DNA of 64,000 nucleotides from Hymenopellis radicata (lineage: Eukaryota > Basidiomycota > Agaricomycetes > Agaricales > Physalacriaceae): the NCBI GenBank assembly GCA_015501595.1, contig JADNRX010000113.1, forward strand, positions 1 through 64,000, read 5' to 3'. Under the pieces are notes generated by a model that worked only from the letters and a program-made list of their open reading frames with translations, was not told the origin of the DNA and did no database searches. The position numbers and the translations under genes were made by a program. This document shows, one piece after another, positions 1 through 11,849 of the stretch. Position 1 is the stretch's first letter; each line of letters begins with the position of its first letter.

Positions 1-182
1 CGACGCGCAATGCAGTGTGGATGATACTCCTCGCTTCTTTCCATCTTCACGCGCTGAGTACACTCCATCACCGGCGCCATCATCACCTTCTTGCTTCACA
101 GAGTTTTCACGCTCGAACGTGACTCGTACAGAGGTTAGTTCTTTTGTGCCATCACAGTTTCGCCTTAACTGACTCTGTATGC

Positions 183-248
183 AGCCGGTGTGGCCTAACG
201 GTCAAGCAGCAGCGCATAGTAGTCAAAATCCAGAAAGACTCAGCTTTT
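183..248 (+). repeat. tRNA-like head, type I (copy 1)
   Basis: A Pol III box A-like motif, TGGCCTAACGG, lies at 191-201 after GCAGCCGGTG, and a T4 run follows at 245-248. The same GCCGG-TGRCCTAACGG start recurs at 2783 and, more weakly, elsewhere on this strand. No cloverleaf or convincing box B (GGTTCGANNC) can be seen, so this looks like a tRNA-derived repeat head rather than a tRNA gene. Confidence 0.45.
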
Positions 249-1340
249 CTTCCGCCCGTCTCCTCCCTTGCACGCGCTCAGTGTGCCTGATCATCTTCTC
301 TCTCCTGTTGAATATCTATACGGATTAGGCTTTGATGATCCCTCCGCGCTCGTCATCTCCAACTTGGTGGTGCACTGCGTTCGTCTTGTCACCGTGTATA
401 ATTCTTGCCATTTGCCTCCACTTCGTGTTCCTCGCTCTTCACGCCGATGAATACGGATTGCAGCATCTGGGATTTGTCTCGGAGTCATCCACCGGGACGG
501 ACTCGAGAACCTCACGCTCGCCACCATCTTGCCTATACATAGATTGGCAGCGGACGATGGTGTGATTCGCAGGCTTTGAGGGGCGGAGAACCGAACCGGC
601 ATCCCGTACTTTATTTCCTTCTGAGCATTCTGATGCTATCTGACGCTAGCCGTCCTCTGCGGCAACGGATGGACAGTGAGCGGAAAGTCGAACTCTCACC
701 TAAGCCGTCGTGATGTTGGCACTTGGACTTGCACAATCTGGCTATCACATCGACGTATGAGGAAGGGCGCGCCGTCTGTAGCGCTTTCCTCCCGCTGACT
801 GGATTGGTTACTACACTTCGTTGTGGAGGAGCTTTCACAGGATGCATCATGTTACTGGACCAGCTTCAATTGTCTGGCAGACTGGACGGGTCTTTCTCCA
901 TCCTAGTAGCTGCCATGAGGATAATGATGGTAAGTATATTCTTCCGCCCCTCAGCGCTCAGCTTCCACCCTCATCATCATTGAGCCTTCCTACCCAGGGA
1001 AGCGAGTTTGACGTAGCGGTTGAACTTCACTCATTCCAGTCTTCCCCTGTCTTTTTTTTGAATCAACGCGTCCGTGGCTCACTGGTTGACTCAACGTTGC
1101 CATAGCATGGAAATGTTTTTGGTGCACGGCAATCCCTCCTGTCAAAGAGGTCAGCCATCGGCTACGTGCTACAGTGACTTTTCGGTCTTGGCCACTTTCA
1201 AGTTGACGCGAAGTATGAAGCAGGTGCTGGGGTAGTAGCTCACTTGCTGCCGCAGTAGTAGGCAGCTTTGAATAGTACTTTTATCATGGCCCTTTGTTCT
1301 TGAAAGTCCTAGACTACATATAATTAAGCTAGATGACCGA

Positions 1341-1407
1341 GCGAGTTTGGCCTAGCGGTCGGACTGCAGCTAGTACCAGGAGGTATAGTCTTGATCCTTT
1401 ATTTTTT
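1341..1407 (+). repeat. tRNA-like head, type I (copy 2)
   Basis: The box A-like motif TGGCCTAGCGG is at 1348-1358 and a T6 run at 1402-1407. It sits about 300 bp before a body segment (1654-1886) that is repeated at 14092-14317. This suggests it heads a longer repeat unit. Confidence 0.45.
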
Positions 1408-1653
1408 GTTAGATCTGGCAATGAATTTGAACCCAATGAATATCGATTCCCGCAAATGTCGTATAATCTAGGCTCGGGTCCATCCGCTTCTTCCACGTGG
1501 CTGCGCTTTTCACGCCCTAGACAAACAACAACCAAACAAACCCTGATCGATCTCCCCCTCGCCCAAGTTCCAAACATTGCGGTGAGGTTCATCGTGCGAC
1601 TGGTAGCGAGTCTACGTATAATCACTCAGACTGGAGAATATCTGATTTGTAGC

Positions 1654-1886
1654 GCGGAACACCGGACCGGGATTACGAGCACTCTGTCCTTCCGCTGTCA
1701 TGGCTGAAATTAACGCTGCTTGGACCGTCGGCTCTGAAGCGTTCCTCCAGCGAAAAGTCGACGGTATGATCTTCACTAGCGAGCACCGCACGAGAAAGGA
1801 CACGCGATTCGGGAGATGGCGTGGTAGTCACCACTTTCTTCGGTGGAGAGGCGCTTGTCAGGCATTCGTCGCTCCGCCGTGTTTAT
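1654..1886 (+). repeat. Dispersed repeat body, copy A
   Basis: Positions 1654-1710 match 14092-14149 closely; both contain CGGACCGGGATT, ACTCTGTC and GTCATGGCTGAAAT. Positions 1846-1886 match about 14277-14317 (TCAGGCATTCRTCGCTCC). The order and spacing of the two blocks are kept, so these are two copies of one element of at least 230 bp. A further shared block (GCAGAAGGAAGAGGAG) lies near 2394 and 14533. No protein family was recognised in either copy. Confidence 0.75.
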
Positions 1887-1889
1887 AAC

Positions 1890-2780
1890 CACCTCAAAAA
1901 CAACGCCATCTTGTTTGCTCAGGACACGCCGGACTTTGCATGCTGGCATTTGCCATTTAGACCGTGGTTCGCGCTCGCTTCTGTCCGGCACCATCTGAGC
2001 AGACTGAGACATTCGCGCGTCTCTCCATTAGCCGAGAGCGCGTGTCTGGAGGTGCGTCAGCGGGAGTACTGGGAGGAGAAAGGATGAAATGCGGAGATGG
2101 GCAGATGGGTACGGAGAGACTTGTCGACATCTTAGTATTCCTCACCAGCACGAAGGAGATCGAAGATGCATGTCGCGAGACCAGCGCGCAGGCGGAAGGC
2201 CCGCCGCCCAAATTCCCAGGCGGACCACCCAGTCGCCAAGTTGTCATTGCCGACATGTCGCTCACTATCAACGGCGTGGTGTACGTCGTCGACTGCGGTT
2301 ATCGCTCATTCCCGCCTTACGCTCGCTGCAGATTCCTCTGTTCAACAGCGACAAGGTGAACGACGACACTGCGGAAGTGTGAAGAAGAGGGGGCAGAAGG
2401 AAGAGGAGATAGCTCTGCCACCATGTCCTCCCGCCATCTCGACTGTGCACGCCCCGAGGAGAAGATGATGGCAGACAGAGAGGACCCCGTCATCGCAGGG
2501 CGCCCTCCCTCCATCTTCACACTTCCCGCCTGTATTTCTGCTTCCCGAGTTTCAACGTTGCTTTAACTCTCGCGTGTACTAAGCTGTACGCGATTGGGAA
2601 TTGATGTTTTAATTTATGGAGATCTTGGCGCGACTTCTCGTGGATGGTACTCCTCGCAGCTTCGGCCAACCAATTTCTTAGACTCTCCTCTTCTCCTTTC
2701 TTCCTAGGATGGACAGTGTCACCTCGGCAACTCAGTTCTTTCATTCGGGATCCCAAACTGACTGTCTGCCGGTACCTGCT
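1890..2780. other. No recognisable gene
   Basis: Only short reading frames in competing phases are present and none resembles a known protein. A tail module at 2712-2752 (GTGTCACCTCGGCAA, then an ATTYGGGAT motif) recurs at 3583-3624. In both places it precedes the next tRNA-like head by about 40 bp. Confidence 0.5.
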
Positions 2781-2782
2781 GT

Positions 2783-2845
2783 AGCCGGCGTGACCTAACG
2801 GTTAAAGCGCGAGCTGTAGTACCGCATACCATCGTCAATCTTTTT
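2783..2845 (+). repeat. tRNA-like head, type I (copy 3)
   Basis: The motif TGACCTAACGG is at 2791-2801 after GTAGCCGGCG, and T5 is at 2841-2845. The tail module at 2712-2752 is about 40 bp upstream, as for the head at 3653. Confidence 0.5.
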
Positions 2846-3005
2846 CTGCTACGTTAACTTGAAGCCTCTCATCCTCCCTCACGTGTATATTCATTTTTCT
2901 CTATACGTCTTCGCGACGAGCTGAGTTTTCTTTTATACGCCTTCCGAGCAACGACCCGGGTCTGGGTTTGGTGTTGTTCCAGGCGTGCTTGTTTCCACCA
3001 TGGAC

Positions 3006-3072
3006 GGCAGAGGTAGTGCAGCGGTTTGCTTACCGTCCGTCATATTACAGAACGGTGTCAATGTGTATTTTT
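3006..3072 (+). repeat. tRNA-like head, type II (copy 1)
   Basis: This second head type begins GGCAGAGGTAGTGCAGCGG, with the box A-like part at 3014-3024, and has T5 at 3068-3072. Its start resembles fungal tRNA genes with a TGGTGTAGCGG D-arm, but no T-arm is evident. Confidence 0.45.
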
Positions 3073-3274
3073 GGGGTCTGACTTTCCGCGACATGTTGAT
3101 GGCGGGAATGGAGACACGTACCGCCTGCTGTTATCGGCCGCCAGCCGCACATTCGTCCATTCATGCAGTCCCTGCTATGTCTTTTATTGCTTGGCCAGGA
3201 CAAGATGTGAGTTTCTTGCTCGCGATCCTATTGCGACTCAGATTGATTCTGTCTTTTCGTAGTAGATCTCCGTC

Positions 3275-3335
3275 GCCCATCTAGCCTAACGGCATATTGT
3301 AGCGCGTAAACCACCAGAGGAGTTCTGAAATCTTT
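3275..3335 (+). repeat. tRNA-like head, type I (weak copy)
   Basis: TAGCCTAACGG is at 3282-3292 and a T4 run at 3332-3335. The 5' GCCGG part is not conserved, so this is a decayed or chance copy. Confidence 0.3.
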
Positions 3336-3582
3336 TGTTACACAACTATCATTTACTCTGCACCAAGCACTTAGCACTCATCTCCTTTCTTTCGCCCTTC
3401 ACACTCTTAATCTTCGTCCTGATGATGCGCTGTGTTCGTCTTCTCGTCTGTGCATCCCTCTCGTTTGTCTGCTGAATTTAATGGGCGACCGTAACCGGAA
3501 TTCTGAACACTCTTGAATTTCTTTTCTTCACAATGACTGTTGCTCACTGTGGACCGGCGTTTTGAAGCTTAGTAGGCGGGGT

Positions 3583-3624
3583 GACAATGTCACCTCGGCA
3601 AGTCAGTCCTTTTTATTTGGGATG
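3583..3624 (+). repeat. Tail module preceding a tRNA-like head
   Basis: The segment shares ATGTCACCTCGGCAA, a CAGTYCTTT block and an ATTYGGGAT block with 2712-2752. Both copies lie about 40 bp upstream of a type I head, so the array seems to be made of repeated head-body-tail units. Confidence 0.55.
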
Positions 3625-3652
3625 GTATTCTGACTCTCAGGCATAGGTATCC

Positions 3653-3717
3653 GCGGCCAGTGTAACCTAACGGTTAAGCTGTTGCCCATAAGTACTGTCA
3701 GGATTGAGAAAGTTTTT
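3653..3717 (+). repeat. tRNA-like head, type I (copy 4)
   Basis: TAACCTAACGG is at 3663-3673, followed by GTTAAGC and T5 at 3713-3717. The segment between (AGGATTGAG) is the nearest thing to a box B here, but it is a poor match. Confidence 0.5.
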
Positions 3718-4053
3718 GGTTGCTGTGGTAAGCGCCCATCATTCAAGTAAGGAAGCACGGTTGCCTGCAGCTGTAGATATGTCTGTAGTGCTTTTCTTGG
3801 ATCCGTCGATGAAGAATTTCATGCAGCTAGCAGGTGTTCTTCGCCTGAGGCGGCCTGACTCGGCACCGTCTTGTCCGTCATGCGCAGCGGAGAGGGCTGG
3901 GAGGGTGCATGCCGGGGATTGGTTCGGACGACAATGCTCTTCCATCCTCCAGCGCTGCCCACAGTGACACCCCTTGCTATGTCATACTCATTGTGTGTCG
4001 TCTAGGCTTCGGCATTCCTGCCTATCACTTGGAGCATTCTGGTTAGCAAATTA

Positions 4054-4115
4054 GCGGCAGAGGTGGTGTAGCGGTTACCTTCTGCCACTGCCACTGTGAA
4101 GGATTCGTATTTTTT
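4054..4115 (+). repeat. tRNA-like head, type II (copy 2)
   Basis: GGCAGAGGTGGTGTAGCGG begins at 4056 and T6 is at 4110-4115. GGATTCGTAT just before the T run is the best box B-like sequence in the family. This is the most tRNA-like copy, yet it is only about 60 bp long and no seven-base acceptor stem can be paired. Confidence 0.5.
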
Positions 4116-4300
4116 GAGTGCGGCTTTTCGCGGACTCATCTTGATTCATCCTCAGAGGGGGGACAATGTTCTGGAGCGCCAGGGCAGGAGACCGCCATCC
4201 TGTTCTTCCTTCTTCGGGATTCCCGGTTCACCTCCAGTAGCCTGCAGTCTTTTTGTTCGGGTTGATATTGAGACTGACTCTGTTTGTGTGCAGCACACTG

Positions 4301-4356
4301 TGTCCGGCCTAGCCTGGCAGTTAAGCCGTGGTACATGAAGTTAGCGGATATTTTTT
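4301..4356 (+). repeat. tRNA-like head, type I (copy 5)
   Basis: TCCGGCCTAGCCTGGCAG is followed by TTAAGCCG and by T6 at 4351-4356. The layout matches the other type I heads, with substitutions in the box A part. Confidence 0.4.
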
Positions 4357-4630
4357 CTGCCTATACTTATACGCTCCGTCAGGGTACAACTACCTTAGCT
4401 AGTTCGTTAGCGCAGGCGGAATCAAGTTTGTAATATTGTAACACTCTAAGTAATTACCTTTTTATTGTTAGTATGTTGCTGTCAACAGATTCTGGTGATC
4501 TACTCGTTGTTTCGACTTCAACACTTCCGATTCCTCCTATACATTCATTGCCCTGTCCACTGCGAGGTAGGGCGAACTTGTACTCGTCACGGCCGGGGTT
4601 TTTGATAACTCCAGTGGTAAGGCGAACCGA

Positions 4631-4691
4631 AGCAAGTCTAGCCAAACGGTTGTACTGAAGCTTATATGGTATTTCGTCACTGTTGCTTTTT
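4631..4691 (+). repeat. tRNA-like head, type I (copy 6)
   Basis: TAGCCAAACGG at 4639-4649 is a good match to the eukaryotic box A consensus (TRGYNNARNGG). T5 follows at 4687-4691. Confidence 0.4.
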
Positions 4692-4699
4692 AGCGGGGA

Positions 4700-5568
4700 A
4701 GATCGCCGGTGGGCGTATGCGATCCCTTCTTCCTCTCTTGCTTGTCCGGTTTCAACCGGGATACGCTTTCGAGGACGATATCATGCAGGCTTCATTCTTT
4801 TTAGTTTCGCCCCCCGGCCAAGTAACTATAAGTACTGTAGTACGCGGTTGAGTGGCGTAAGCCTGAGATCATATAATTTCGGTTTCTTCCTCCCACGGGA
4901 CGCCAATTCAAAGCTACAGTAGAAGGGCAACACATCCATGAATAACAGATATTGATAAGACATGAACTCGATTCATAGTCGCGTATTACACGGAGTGCGA
5001 CTTCCAGCAGCACGATGACGATGAGTAGATCAATACTAGTGAGAACGTGGGTATCCAGGATGCGAAAATGAATCTCGGGCCCCGGGGGCGGCGATGTATT
5101 CATATGCCACCACATCCGCGGACAACACACGAGGACACTATGCGCCACACCCGACGGACACAACCAGCATCACCAGGGGGTCATTGTCGTAGAAAGCGCC
5201 GACGCGTATCTATCGCACTTGCGATAAATGTCTCCTACAGGATCCTGATGGGTTGGCGACGAATAAATGCTTGCATGACTTGAAAGCTCGTCGCACCGTT
5301 TCTACTAACACAGGCGGGGAGTCCATGCGGGCGTCCGTGAATGTTCGCGCAGATGCCAACGCTTCATCGGATAGACGGTGTACGAGGACCGGTATAACGT
5401 CCGAGAGAGAGATACCAGCGTTTGGTTTCATGCACAGTTTATGGGGTACGTTCACACACGATGGGAGGAAAGAAAACCAGCAATACCTGTTTATGTAATC
5501 CTTTCTCACGCACCATACGAGGACTTACGCCAAACCTACACACTTGGAAATCGGGCCGACGACGTGGC
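4700..5568. other. No recognisable gene
   Basis: Only short reading frames on both strands, none with a recognisable motif. No repeat was traced across this stretch. Confidence 0.4.
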
Positions 5569-5590
5569 GGCTCGCTGGTAGAGTGGTTAA
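5569..5590 (+). repeat. tRNA-like head, type II (weak, no T run)
   Basis: GGCTCGCTGGTAGAGTGG is followed by TTAA. It resembles a type II head but lacks the downstream T run, so it is a doubtful member. Confidence 0.25.
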
Positions 5591-5858
5591 TTGTTAGTCG
5601 TAGTTGAGATTGATAATCACCTTCTCCATTGGTCATTCCTGCTCCGGTCCTGTAACGCAATTACTTGGAGAGCATGCACTCCTCTTCGTGAACAGCGCCA
5701 CACTTCCTCCTTCCCTTATTTACCCCCCTTTTGGGGTTACATCTTCTGATATTTGCAGTATGAAATAGACTTTACTCAACTCGAACCCTGAAGTATCACG
5801 GAGAAGAGATAGTGCATGCTAAAACAATGTTAGGCTATCCTCGATTCCTACCTCATAT

Positions 5859-8145
5859 TCAAGCCTCTTCGTCGCCCGCCATCCTAACTCTGACAGGGAG
5901 CTGAGAGCCTTTGTCTCTGTCAGATTCCATCGTTGGCGTCATGACGTGGCATGCTTCGCGACGAAAGGCACTGGCACCGCCTTCTTCGGTAAACTCAAAT
6001 TCGAACTTGCCGACGAGCTCGGTCAAGAAGGCATGTAACTCCAGGACGCTACATCATAGACAATGAGCTTGCAAGTACTACCAGAGACAAATGGGTAAAA
6101 TACGAACGCAAAGCGCCAGCCGATGCAGGAACGGGAACCTCCGACAAAAGTGAATCTGTCAAGGAGTCAGACACCAGGTACTTCAGCATCACAGCGATAA
6201 AGCGCTCTCACAGACTTCCGTAGACACCCAAGGAGACAAGGCTCTTCGGAGGATCTTTCCTCAGCCAACGATCGGGATTGAAGACGTGGGCATCATCGCC
6301 GAAGATGACTTGATTCCTAAAGACGCATTTGACATTTGCAGGAGAAACAAGACAGCGACAAACCTGTTGTAAGCAGCGACGGACGTGATGATCTTTGTGC
6401 CCTTCGGGATGGGTAGTTTATTCAATACTTCGCCAGTATCAGTCGTGATGGGGTTGAGTAGTGGAAGAACGTGATTTTCGGCAGCAACTCTGAACGTATT
6501 GTAAACGATTGGGTGGAAACGAAGAGTCTCCTGCAGAACAAAGCCGTTAGTTAATGGTCCATGTAGCTGTGAGTGGAAGCTGACCTTGACGAAAGCCGTG
6601 AGATAAGGCATGTTGTTGAAGTCAGAAGAAGTGTAATCAGCGCCTGTCTTTCCCATGGAGCGTATCTCAGCTCGAAGTCGACGTTGAATATCCTGATGTT
6701 TGCACAGCTCATAGAAAGCGAATGAAAGCGTGTTTGCCGTCGTTTCGTGGCCTGCCAAAATTATCGTACTGGAAGGACTTGGTGAGCAAACGAGGTGAAT
6801 CAAGGAATGAGGCATACTTCATCTGGCCGAGTAGTTCCTTCTCCACTAACCTGGCCTTCGGATTCTCCGAGTGGTTAGCTTTGACTAAAACGCGCCAGAT
6901 GAGAGCCAAATCATATAAGGAATGAGATACGAACCCAACAAAGACAAAACGTCCCGCCGACCTTTGTCTGCTAAAAGTGCGGCCGTCTTCTCTTCGACCA
7001 GCGTCCTCGAGATTTCAGTTGACAGCTCGGTAGTCTTGTCCGCACGAGACAGGCGTTTAGGTCGCAAGTATTTCAGAATAAAGTTCGTCACCCCCAATGG
7101 GATCTCGTCTATCATACCAATGGAGAGTATAGAACTCGGAGTTGGGATACCAAACATGTCGAAGCTATAAAATTGTTAAGAATGTCCGTGTAATGACAAG
7201 GTCTACGCACAACATATTATTGTAGCTCTCGGCCAAGGCATTTCCCGAGTCGTCGACAGCGCCGAACTGATAATCGAATGCGGCTGTGGATAGGATGAGT
7301 TGCAGTCCAGCTTATTCCTGTGGTTGCCACTAGCCTTCGCCAATCGCATCCAAAGCGGCACGCGACAACCAATGCGGGATGGATACAACAGTCGTCTGTT
7401 TCTCATCGGCGGCAATCATGTCCTCCCACTTCTGAGCCACCTGATAACCGAAATCAGAATCATTTCCCCAAGAAAACTGCCTATCATTACCTTTCCGACT
7501 GAACTAAAGAAGATAGGCAAGTACGCCCGAGATTCAGGGCCACCAAAGCCAGGCAGCATGATCTTGCGTGCACGCCGATGGTCGTCGCCTAAGTTGAGTT
7601 CGTCAACGAGAGACACGTCTCTCCGCCCGTCATTACTGACCTTCGACATTCGTCAATCCAGGACCAAAAAGTGATCTGAAGATAGATTGACGACCGGCAG
7701 GCTTGAGAAACCCATAGCTGGCCGTGTGATAGACATATTGCATGGCCTTGGGATCGCTGATCATGAGGCGGTTTTCCTAAGGAAGAGTATGAGAGGAATG
7801 GAATGGAAAAATGTCAAGAGATTTACCCCAAGTGGCGCCGTAACGCGTATGATCCCGCCATATTCTGCTTGCCAGCGGAAGTCGGTCTGGGGAAAGTGAG
7901 TAGAAGAAAGGAGGAACAGAGATGGCAGTACCTCAGCAGCAGGACAATCCATTAGCTCGAGCCAATTCCCTGTTAGACGTCTCAGTAGCTGCACGTTATG
8001 TAAGAGCCCATTTGAACTAACCATATAGCCAAGAGGCAGCGGGAGGACCTCTGATATGCGAAATAGAGATGCGCCGCTGGAACCTCTGGTAAAGGAGGTA
8101 AAGCACCGCAGCGGACACGACAGCATAGATAAGCGGATAGAGCAT
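5859..8145 (-). CDS. Cytochrome P450, near full length, with a frameshift
   Basis: A membrane-bound haem monooxygenase spread over many short exons. The start at 8145 gives an N-terminal anchor (MLYPLIYAVVSAAVLYLLY). Exons then encode a C-helix block (DDHRRARKIMLPGF, ~7560-7590), the I-helix oxygen-binding motif AGHETTAN (~6740-6765), the K-helix ETLRFHP with its ExxR pair (~6510-6535), FNPDRWL (~6260-6280) and the haem loop FTFVGGSRSCIGWRFA (~6105-6153) with the cysteine ligand. The stop is at 5859-5861. Near 7485 the frame slips by one base between GKV and NDSDFGYQ, and the next intron has a GC donor (GAAG|GCTAGT) where the sister copy has GT. The layout suits a basidiomycete P450, perhaps CYP3-clan; family not assigned. 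It may be a young pseudogene, or the slip may be a sequence error. Confidence 0.85.
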
Positions 8146-9058
8146 GTCAATGGTGGTCGAACGCTCTGGGGAACGAATCTTCACGTCCAGTTTTAAAGCT
8201 TTCGCCAGGCCGTTCCATCACGGATGATTGCTCCGGCTCGTTAGCACATATGCATCGTTCTCATAACGGCAGGCGACGGCATGTTCTTGTGACATTCTTG
8301 CGAGCCCGACGAGACTCATGCGCAGGTTGTCATCGACCTCATTCGAAGAATATCTCCTTCCCAGGGCTGTCAGCTTGTACGAGGCTCCGGAGTATTATAC
8401 AAGAAGTCTTACGTTCGAGGAGATATAAGTGGGTGAGAAGGACGCAGTTCCTTGTCGATATACAGTCCAATTTACAGAAGTTCCATAACACATGCTCGGG
8501 AACTTTTTGGGACGTGCTTCTGGATGTCCACAAGGTGGCCGGGCTTGAGCTCGTCCGGCTCTTCGTTCAGTCCTTCTTCGAAAGTCCGGACCTCGTAAAT
8601 GGAGAGTAGTAAGGGCACGCGATGAATCGCGTAACTTGGAGCGTGAAACGGGTTTAAAGCGTGATGGTACGAAGTCAAGCAGTAATTGCCTTTTATGTCA
8701 TGATCGGAAGATAATCAAATAAAGCGAAGAAGTCGGTCAATCTAAGATATGCCAACGAAACATGAGCGCGAGCGATGACGGCTACGCTTTTGGTACCACG
8801 AGACAAGGAAGATTCATACTGTAGAGGTGAGCAGAGGCGCATAGCCATAGATTTAGGTCTAGACTTGGCGGGCGAATATTTACACGATCCCGGGATCACG
8901 GCAGCGCTGCCACAGATTATCGGAGGCATAATACAACTTCAAGCTTGTTCAGGAAAATATAGTACATGTACATTCAACATAATAGTGCAAATCTGGTCAA
9001 CCAATGCAACTAAGTAATCGTCCACAAATTATCGATTCTCATTCGCGCACACTAGTAT
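8146..9058. other. Spacer between the two P450 copies
   Basis: No exon of the downstream copy's N-terminus and no other recognisable gene was found here. The stretch should hold the promoter of the 5859-8145 gene next to 8145. Confidence 0.5.
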
Positions 9059-10890
9059 TCAAGCCTCTGAATCGTCGTTGCGCGCCATCCTAATTCTGAC
9101 CGGGAGCTGGCAGCCTTTCGATCTGGTGGACTTCAACGTGGGCACCATGAGAATAGACGCTTCACGACGGAAATCGTCGACAGTGCCAGCAAACTCGAAC
9201 TCGAACTTGCCGAAGAGCTCGACCAGGAAGGCCTGCAACTCCAGGACGCTATAGTTGAATCTGTAAGTGGCGACAGGATAAAACAGGTGAAACGCGTACG
9301 CAAAGCGCCAGCCCAGACAAGAACGAGCACCGCCTATGAAGGTGAACCTAGCCAGCAGTGAGATGCCACGAATAAAACAGCAATGGGTCTCCTCACAGAT
9401 TCCCGTACACGCCGAGAGGAACCGGGCTCTTCGGAAGATCGTTTCTCAACCAACGGTCAGGATTAAAGACATGCGCATCATCACCGAAGATAGTCTTATG
9501 CCTAAACGCAAAGTTGGTGAATGCCACAATGAATCGAAGAAGACTCCGCTAACCGATTATAAGCAGCAATAGAAGTGATGACCTTCGTACCCTTCGGGAT
9601 AGGTAGTTCAGTCAACACTTCACCCGTATCAGTCGTCACTGGGTCGAGCAGCGGAAGAACTTCGTCCCCTATAGCAACTCTAGCCGTATTATAAACGATT
9701 GGGTGGAAGCGGAGAGTCTCCTACATAGCGATGTCGTTAGCTGGCGGTTCACGTAGATGCTGAAGGAACCAAACCTTGACGACAGCAGTGAGATAGGGCA
9801 TATTGTCAGAATCAGAAGAAGTAAAATCGGCGCCTGTCTTTCCCATAGAGGGTATCTCAGCTCGAAGACGACGTTGAATCTCCGGTTGTTTGCATGATTC
9901 GTAGATGGCGAACGAAAGCGTATTTGCCGTTGTTTCGTGGCCTGCTAAGATTATGATACTGGAAAGAACTGGTTGAGCCTCCGAAGCGGACGTAGGCATG
10001 ATGCATACTTCATCTGCGCAATTAGCTCCTTCTCCTCTAGTCTGGTATTTGGATTCTCAGAATAATTTGCTTTGACTAGCATTCGACAGATGAGGAGCAA
10101 AGCATAAGAAGATTATGGGGTACAAACCCAACAGAGACATGATGTCCCGCCGCCCCTTGTCTGCCATAAGTGCCGCCGTCTTCTGCTCGACCAGCGTCTT
10201 CGAGACTTCAGTCGAGAGCTCCGCAGCCCCACGTGCGAGCAACATGCGTCGAGGTGGCAAATATTTCAAAATAAACTGCAAAACCACCATGGGGATCTGT
10301 TCCATAATACCAACGGAAAGGATGGAGCCCTTGGTTGGGAGACCATGCAGGTTGAACTAAGAAAAGTATCAATAACGTTCAAGCGACGCAGGGTACACGC
10401 ACATCAGATTAGTATACTTCTCCACCAAGGCATTTCGCGAATCATCAAGAGCACCAAACTGATAATCAAACGCAGCTATTGATAGCATTGGTGGCGTTCG
10501 AGTGAATGGAATGCTTAAGACTGACCTTCCCCAATAGCATCTAGAGTCGCACGCGCGACCCACCATGGCAGGGATACAACAGTCGTCTGACTAGCCTCGG
10601 CAGTAATCAAATCCTGCCACTTCTGCGCCATCTGAAGACCAATGTCAGGTCTTGTATCGTCCCAAGAATGAACGCCTACCTTCCCAGCCGTACCGAAGAA
10701 GATAGGCAAATACGTACGGGCTTCGGGGGCACCAAAGCCAGGCACCATGATCTTCCGCGCGCGCCTATGGTCATCGCCTACATAAGATTGTTCGTCAACC
10801 ACTGACACCTTCACGTCCGATATCACTGACCTTCAACGGTCGACACCCCAGGTCCAAAGAGTGAGCGGGTGAGCGATCGACGATGGTCAA
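9059..10890 (-). pseudogene. Cytochrome P450, 5'-truncated tandem copy
   Basis: A second copy of the neighbouring P450 with the same exon order and similar 3' flank. It keeps the C-helix block (DDHRRARKIMVPGF, ~10750-10780), the intron after the DAIGEG codons with a normal GT donor, the segment ELSTEVSKTLVEQKTAAL (~10180-10230), the I-helix AGHETTANTLSF (~9920-9955), the K-helix ETLRFHP (~9700), FGDDAHVFNPDRWL (~9460-9500) and the haem loop FTFIGGARSCLGWRFA (~9300-9347). The stop is at 9059-9061. Upstream of LFGPGVSTVEG (~10850) the sequence loses similarity: the membrane anchor and the first roughly 100 residues are missing. It is therefore a truncated pseudogene, although the remaining exons look open. 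Confidence 0.85.
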
Positions 10891-11849
10891 TCCGAAGGTG
10901 TCGTGGCTGCAATGAGTATCGTGGCGTGACTCCGCCTATCATTCTCTCTGTTTTAAGGATAAAACGTTTCTGTAATTGGACGTGCTTCGGACACCGAATG
11001 AACATTCTATTCTTCTCGTGTCATGCATGAATTTCTGGGACAAGGCCCATGCGCAAGCAACAGCGATTAGAAACGACATGAGGACCCGGTGTCCGGGAGC
11101 TGCAAGGCTGCAATGGCTAACTCCCGCCCACTATCTCCAACCACTGATGTCCGTCCCTTACCGAAGTTACATTGGCTGAGGGGTGGGGAGTAAAGGAGAC
11201 AGATTCTCGCCCTCAGAGGTTGGCAGATATCAGCTCATTGCTACACCCGGACATACAGAGACTCGCTTTACACTGCGACCACCTGGATCCCACTCTCGGC
11301 GAACTATGATCATCCCGGTTTCGTGTATGAAATCTCCACGCGCGCGCGACTGCCACCTGACTTGAGGTCGACTTGGATGGGCTGGATGGGCAATCCTCCG
11401 GCAGAGAAGTAGCTCAGCAGCTATTCACTACCAGTCTGGCACTAGGTCGTTCCACCCTTTTGCCCGTCATGGTTTAATGACCTCAAATAGTTTTTGCCAC
11501 ATGATGGGAGGAGACATGCTGTACTCAACTTCGTTTCAGGCTGCTCCTCTTCAAGCACGCCGTTGCGCTCGAATTCGGATACAACAGCGTCGGCAACACA
11601 CTTGGCAATACATAATTTAGGCCGTAGCAGCCCACACGTCCATCGTAAGCTGCTGCGGTAAGCATTCACAAGTGCCACCGTTCATATGTACGTTTTCGAC
11701 ACCTCTAATTCGATACCGCCTTCGTTCCTGAGAATAGTCACCACCCAGCATATCCCATAATGACGCCGCAGAGGTTTTCAACCGTCACCAGAGAAGCACA
11801 ATATTGCGCGAGAGTCCGAATGAATTCTTCGGTGCCATTTCTGGGGAGC
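10891..11849. other. No confident gene
   Basis: A short minus-strand frame at 11442-11678 could be a 3' piece of the F-box gene to its right, but it shows no motif. Otherwise nothing is recognisable. Confidence 0.4.

Noticed and set aside
183..5590. Functional tRNA genes
   Set aside because: Box A-like heads are present, but none has a cloverleaf, a good box B or a seven-base acceptor stem.
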